Positions 61,901-64,000 of a DNA stretch of 64,000 nt are shown here, piece after piece. Source of the DNA: CALSMU01 sp965230225 (GTDB lineage: Bacteria; Bacteroidota; Bacteroidia; Flavobacteriales_D; Parvicellaceae); NCBI GenBank assembly GCA_965230225.1, contig CBDDKM010000002.1, positions 124,001 to 188,000 of the forward strand, read 5' to 3'. A program made the translations under genes and the position numbers. The notes beneath the pieces are model-generated. The model was not told the DNA's origin and ran no database searches. It saw only the letters and a list, made by a program, of their open reading frames with translations. Position 1 is the first letter of the stretch. Each line of letters begins with the position of its first letter.

Positions 61901-64000
61901 AACGTATAGTGCTGTTGATGCAATGGATACTCCAGATACATCGTATCCTGAAGCGTATAAACATCCTGACACTTCTCTCGCACATCTACCGCAGCAGCTT
62001 GCTCGGCGACCAACTTACAAGCCTCGATCTCGTCTTCGATTGCTTTCTGCATATTCAGGCTCTCTCCCAATAATTTATCATCTGGTTCATGATGTTCCTG
62101 TGGTGTATAAATAATGCCTGAACGCCAACGCATACAGATATTATGAGTTCGCGTGCCTTGATGGGGGGTAATGTACTCTTCTAAACTGGTAACACTGCAA
62201 CCATTGGCATCCGTAACCACAGCATGGTAATGGGTACCTTGCTCTAACTCAAAAGGAGCTTCGGCATAAAGGTCTCCTCCTATTACTTGTGCTTCATGGC
62301 AGTCTACTTCAGAAGTCAACTCCACCGGAACCAACATTGGATTTCCAGAGATATCAAAGTGCATCTCTGTTTTGGTGTATCGTTGGTACCAGCATATCTG
62401 GTAATCAGGTGTCCCTCCTACTCCTACAATGCTCGCTGATAAGTCGCATCCAGACGAACTCAACACTATACGTCCAAGTGATGGTGGCTCCTCGATCGTA
62501 AACTCAAGGTAATAAGGATCGTTCTTATAACACTTCTGATCGTATACTTCTACAAAGTAACTTCCGGGAGCAAGGTTAACTGATAATATCGCCCCTTCAT
62601 TATTGTCTAAATCATTGTATAAAAATGATGTATTCTCTCCCATTCGTGTGTAATGGGTCTCGTAAGGAGCAAAGCCTCCGGTAATCATCAACTCCACCTG
62701 TCCGTTATCCCCTCCAGAACATGAGGAAGGTGTAGTCGTGGCCTCTACCAGCATCGATGAGAGTTTTAAGGTATAATATCCATAAGCCACACACGAAGGA
62801 TAGTCCGGATGGTTCACCGTAGTTATCGTTCGATACTTCCCAGGGGTGTCCACGTTTGGGAAACTAATTGCAGCTCCACCATCCGATTCTGCAAAAAACT
62901 CCCACTGGTCAGTATTTTCATTGAGAAACTCAATCAAGTAGTGAAAACTCTGTATCCAACTCTCACATAATGCTCCATCAAAGTCGGTCTCGATGGTTAA
63001 TGGGGATAAATCCTCATCGCAAAGCAACTTGAAGTTATCATGGCTAGTACTTAAAATAGCTTTTTCCGGCATTAGCTTTATGGCTTCTTCATAGCAATAC
63101 TGCTGTGTACTGGCAGATGTTATTTCAAAATAGTAGTTGTTGCCTATAGTATAGGAAAAAGCAACCTGTTCTTCGGTATTAAAAGTTCCATTACCTTGTT
63201 GGATCGAACTGCCATTTTCGGTAATCTGATAGGTATAGGTTCCTCCTACCTGGCCGTACACGGTGGCAAAAGCTTTTACATTACTGGTGCCATTGCCTCC
63301 AGAACAATCTAATTTATTGATACAAATCTCCGGCTCCTGTACACTCTCCTGGATCTCTTCGATTGACTGGGCGGTACAACCTCCTTCCTCGATTACCCGA
63401 ACGAGGTAATTACCCGCTGGCAGGTTACTAAAGGTATGAGTATTGGAACTGATATAATCAGTGGACTGGATCAACACATTGTTCATTCCCTGATACAAAA
63501 TGTACTTTTTGTTGGTCGCTGTGGGAATTGCCAGATCAACCTGGATACTGCCATTTGGATAGACCGCACAATCCGCATCGGTAACAATGGTGTTTAGTGC
63601 CAATGCTTCTTTGTAATAGACCCAGATACGATCAGAGCATTTTTCGATGATCGACCCATTCTGATTGTATTTAAAATAGGTCCACAACAACTCATAATCG
63701 CCCACCCCGGGAAAAGTAACTGTTACTTGCTGGGCATGTTCGTCTGGACTAAAGCTCACCACCCCGGGAACCGATTGATTAAACACAGACCAGGTCCCTT
63801 CTTCTACCTGAGGAGTTAGCTCTACCGGGGCTTCCAACACCAAATCATTATTACATATCGTAATGTCAGGTCCAAGGTTACACAACTCACTATAACCATC
63901 CACAACTATATCGTCCAGGGCCATATCTCCCTGATAAGCACTTAGCGTTTTTCCTTCGAACTGAAGAATCACTTGCTTACCTACATAGGCATCAAGGTTT
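58948..64000 (-). CDS. Giant RHS-repeat secreted protein with papain-fold C-terminal domain, 5' end outside window
   Basis: The frame is open to base 64000; the visible part is about 1,680 residues. At the N side is a MAM-like end (MALDDIVVDG) and SprB/PKD-like adhesion repeats. From near 61,900 begin DUF6443/RHS repeats (YYYDMAGRLTRTV, YSYDPHGNVEWV, YEYDSIGNMIRDE), then the RHS core YDFGARIYDSRVGRFLSVDP near 59,790. The last 250 residues differ: AYCGQTVAMLL with Cys (59527-59529) and GDVLLF...HLNTHVAMVS with His (59275-59277), the layout of NlpC/CHAP-like papain folds. Probably a polymorphic toxin or surface protein. Confidence 0.87.
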   Translation of the reverse strand, partial: NLDAYVGKQVILQFEGKTLSAYQGDMALDDIVVDGYSELCNLGPDITICNNDLVLEAPVELTPQVEEGTWSVFNQSVPGVVSFSPDEHAQQVTVTFPGVGDYELLWTYFKYNQNGSIIEKCSDRIWVYYKEALALNTIVTDADCAVYPNGSIQVDLAIPTATNKKYILYQGMNNVLIQSTDYISSNTHTFSNLPAGNYLVRVIEEGGCTAQSIEEIQESVQEPEICINKLDCSGGNGTSNVKAFATVYGQVGGTYTYQITENGSSIQQGNGTFNTEEQVAFSYTIGNNYYFEITSASTQQYCYEEAIKLMPEKAILSTSHDNFKLLCDEDLSPLTIETDFDGALCESWIQSFHYLIEFLNENTDQWEFFAESDGGAAISFPNVDTPGKYRTITTVNHPDYPSCVAYGYYTLKLSSMLVEATTTPSSCSGGDNGQVELMITGGFAPYETHYTRMGENTSFLYNDLDNNEGAILSVNLAPGSYFVEVYDQKCYKNDPYYLEFTIEEPPSLGRIVLSSSGCDLSASIVGVGGTPDYQICWYQRYTKTEMHFDISGNPMLVPVELTSEVDCHEAQVIGGDLYAEAPFELEQGTHYHAVVTDANGCSVTSLEEYITPHQGTRTHNICMRWRSGIIYTPQEHHEPDDKLLGESLNMQKAIEDEIEACKLVAEQAAAVDVREKCQDVYTLQDTMYLEYPLHQQHYTLYYYDMAGRLTRTVPPNGVNPIPEGSISREVEPVHTYQTTYAYDNFNNVTITETPDGGKSQVIYNLVGQARFSQDANRAEENTATYIKYDALGRSVEGGKVDLNTTYQGYSLPNFASLRSENIVVLDTTSYSTLSVEDRFPTINQTTSEKTTTVYNEASGDVTGQRFLRNRISYSTHETYHGEEVKTYYSYDPHGNVEWVVQDLPGLSGQQKTEYEYNLVNGNINKVIFERGEIGQFIHKYAYDSENRIEKVQTSTDGYNWETEATYDYYQHGPMRRMVLGEDRIQGLDYVYTPQGWLKSINHPSFNTQLDPGEDEAPQDVFSSTLFYHDNDFVHPSDIFGDEEFIKENTNQLYNGNIAAWTTGYSDENEVQKVMAHTYEYDWMNRLKLSTYHYKNSPADNIWQSTTDYLSSYEYDPNGNITQLNRNGYGTYQNMDQLTYHYEAETNKLNHITDGYGSANLGDLSSQAADNYEYDSIGNMIRDESSGVDTIEWNVSGKVARVVKANEEILFTYDAIGNRIKKEYLPTSGEEKTLFYARAADGNTLSTYELTVLDDGSNTTEDLVVKEQSIMGNKRLGLHEPDAKLYYKVTPNNGGVGSGITYLPNTSGVDYRIIGNRKYELGDHLGNVRTVIAAYSEPEGTGQSAPTGQDAVVLSYNNYYPFGWTMPGLNGTGGDYRYGFNGMEKDDKIKGENNSYDFGARIYDSRVGRFLSVDPISYTIYGAGRYMYAMNRPIDGIDKGGFKYESAVRWGRKNLLNNPKMTWSDGATPKFNEYDNMSDSEIASACGQPAYCGQTVAMLLMNGNRKVARYIKKRIGNKKINTNNYVKFGDLANDKATRAENRGHSFLTRHTNNLFKKVEIGDVLLFKPTIKHLNTHVAMVSTDVVYLDNTTVKFKVLSTNSQFDTHTGEGFFGEMEYVMKKGKVRNRANKEVEVWYLHEKIYTHQDGSVEHELQDKEDTIFIRGILQIHEDKIDRSGEGRFDSP

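Overview
The window looks like the chromosome of a free-living, AT-rich member of the Bacteroidota, probably marine or aquatic. Several things point that way: secreted proteins with C-terminal type IX secretion sorting domains (11840-12916, 26603-27823); the TAnnTTTG promoter -7 element in front of several genes; starts without a clear Shine-Dalgarno; arginine synthesis through an ArgF'-type transcarbamylase; LytS-type histidine kinases with LytTR regulators; and a very large RHS protein of the type common in this phylum. Family or genus cannot be decided from the sequence.

Layout. 1-3.3 kb: envelope and hypothetical genes, a leucine-rich-repeat protein, a DUF4241-like lipoprotein and a frameshifted small lipoprotein. 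3.3-8.6 kb: an accessory region holding a XRE regulator, a MazG-like pyrophosphohydrolase, a HNH endonuclease, a HEPN (Swt1-like) protein, a DUF5343 protein and an AbiGi-like protein. It is bordered by dispersed repeats: a MITE-like family at 3.33-3.66 and 9.61-10.0 kb, and a palindromic repeat at 7.85 and 8.5 kb. 8.8-20.4 kb: mostly lipoproteins and secreted proteins (CotH, DUF2490, LamG/T9SS, NTF2-like), YbjQ with a tiny membrane protein, a TPR histidine kinase and a hemerythrin protein.

20.4-26.5 kb: a molybdenum hydroxylase operon on the minus strand (MocA-like, XdhC, SDR, a fused 2Fe-2S/molybdopterin subunit, and an FAD subunit that carries the extra 4Fe-4S loop of 4-hydroxybenzoyl-CoA reductases). 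26.6-28.3 kb: a T9SS protein and a Fur regulator. 28.4-36.6 kb: a complete arginine operon (GNAT, argG, argC, argD, argF', argB, argE, argH). It is preceded by a 20-residue open reading frame ending SRPRSPRRL and a terminator hairpin, which is most simply read as an arginine attenuator. 36.7-40.4 kb: a propeller histidine kinase with its LytTR regulator.

40.4-43.3 kb: a VWA protein and a fatty acid desaturase. 43.4-55.6 kb: a cobalamin uptake and late-synthesis cluster: cobQ, cobalamin riboswitch, BtuF/C/D-like transporter, adenosyltransferase, second cobalamin riboswitch, BtuB-like receptor, cobU, a four-helix-bundle protein gene set between short tandem repeats, a diphthine-ammonia-ligase-like protein, cobT, cobS, cobC. 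55.6-58.9 kb: a LytTR regulator, a paralogous kinase-like protein that has lost its catalytic residues, and a divergent intact kinase. 58.9-64 kb: the 3' part of an RHS-repeat secreted protein whose C-terminal tip looks like a papain-fold (NlpC/CHAP-like) toxin domain.

No tRNA, rRNA or CRISPR array was seen. The observations most worth checking are the arginine leader peptide, the AbiGi/DUF5343/HEPN cassette, the fused Hcr-type molybdoenzyme, the four-helix-bundle gene in an inverted-repeat frame, and the kinase/pseudokinase pair.
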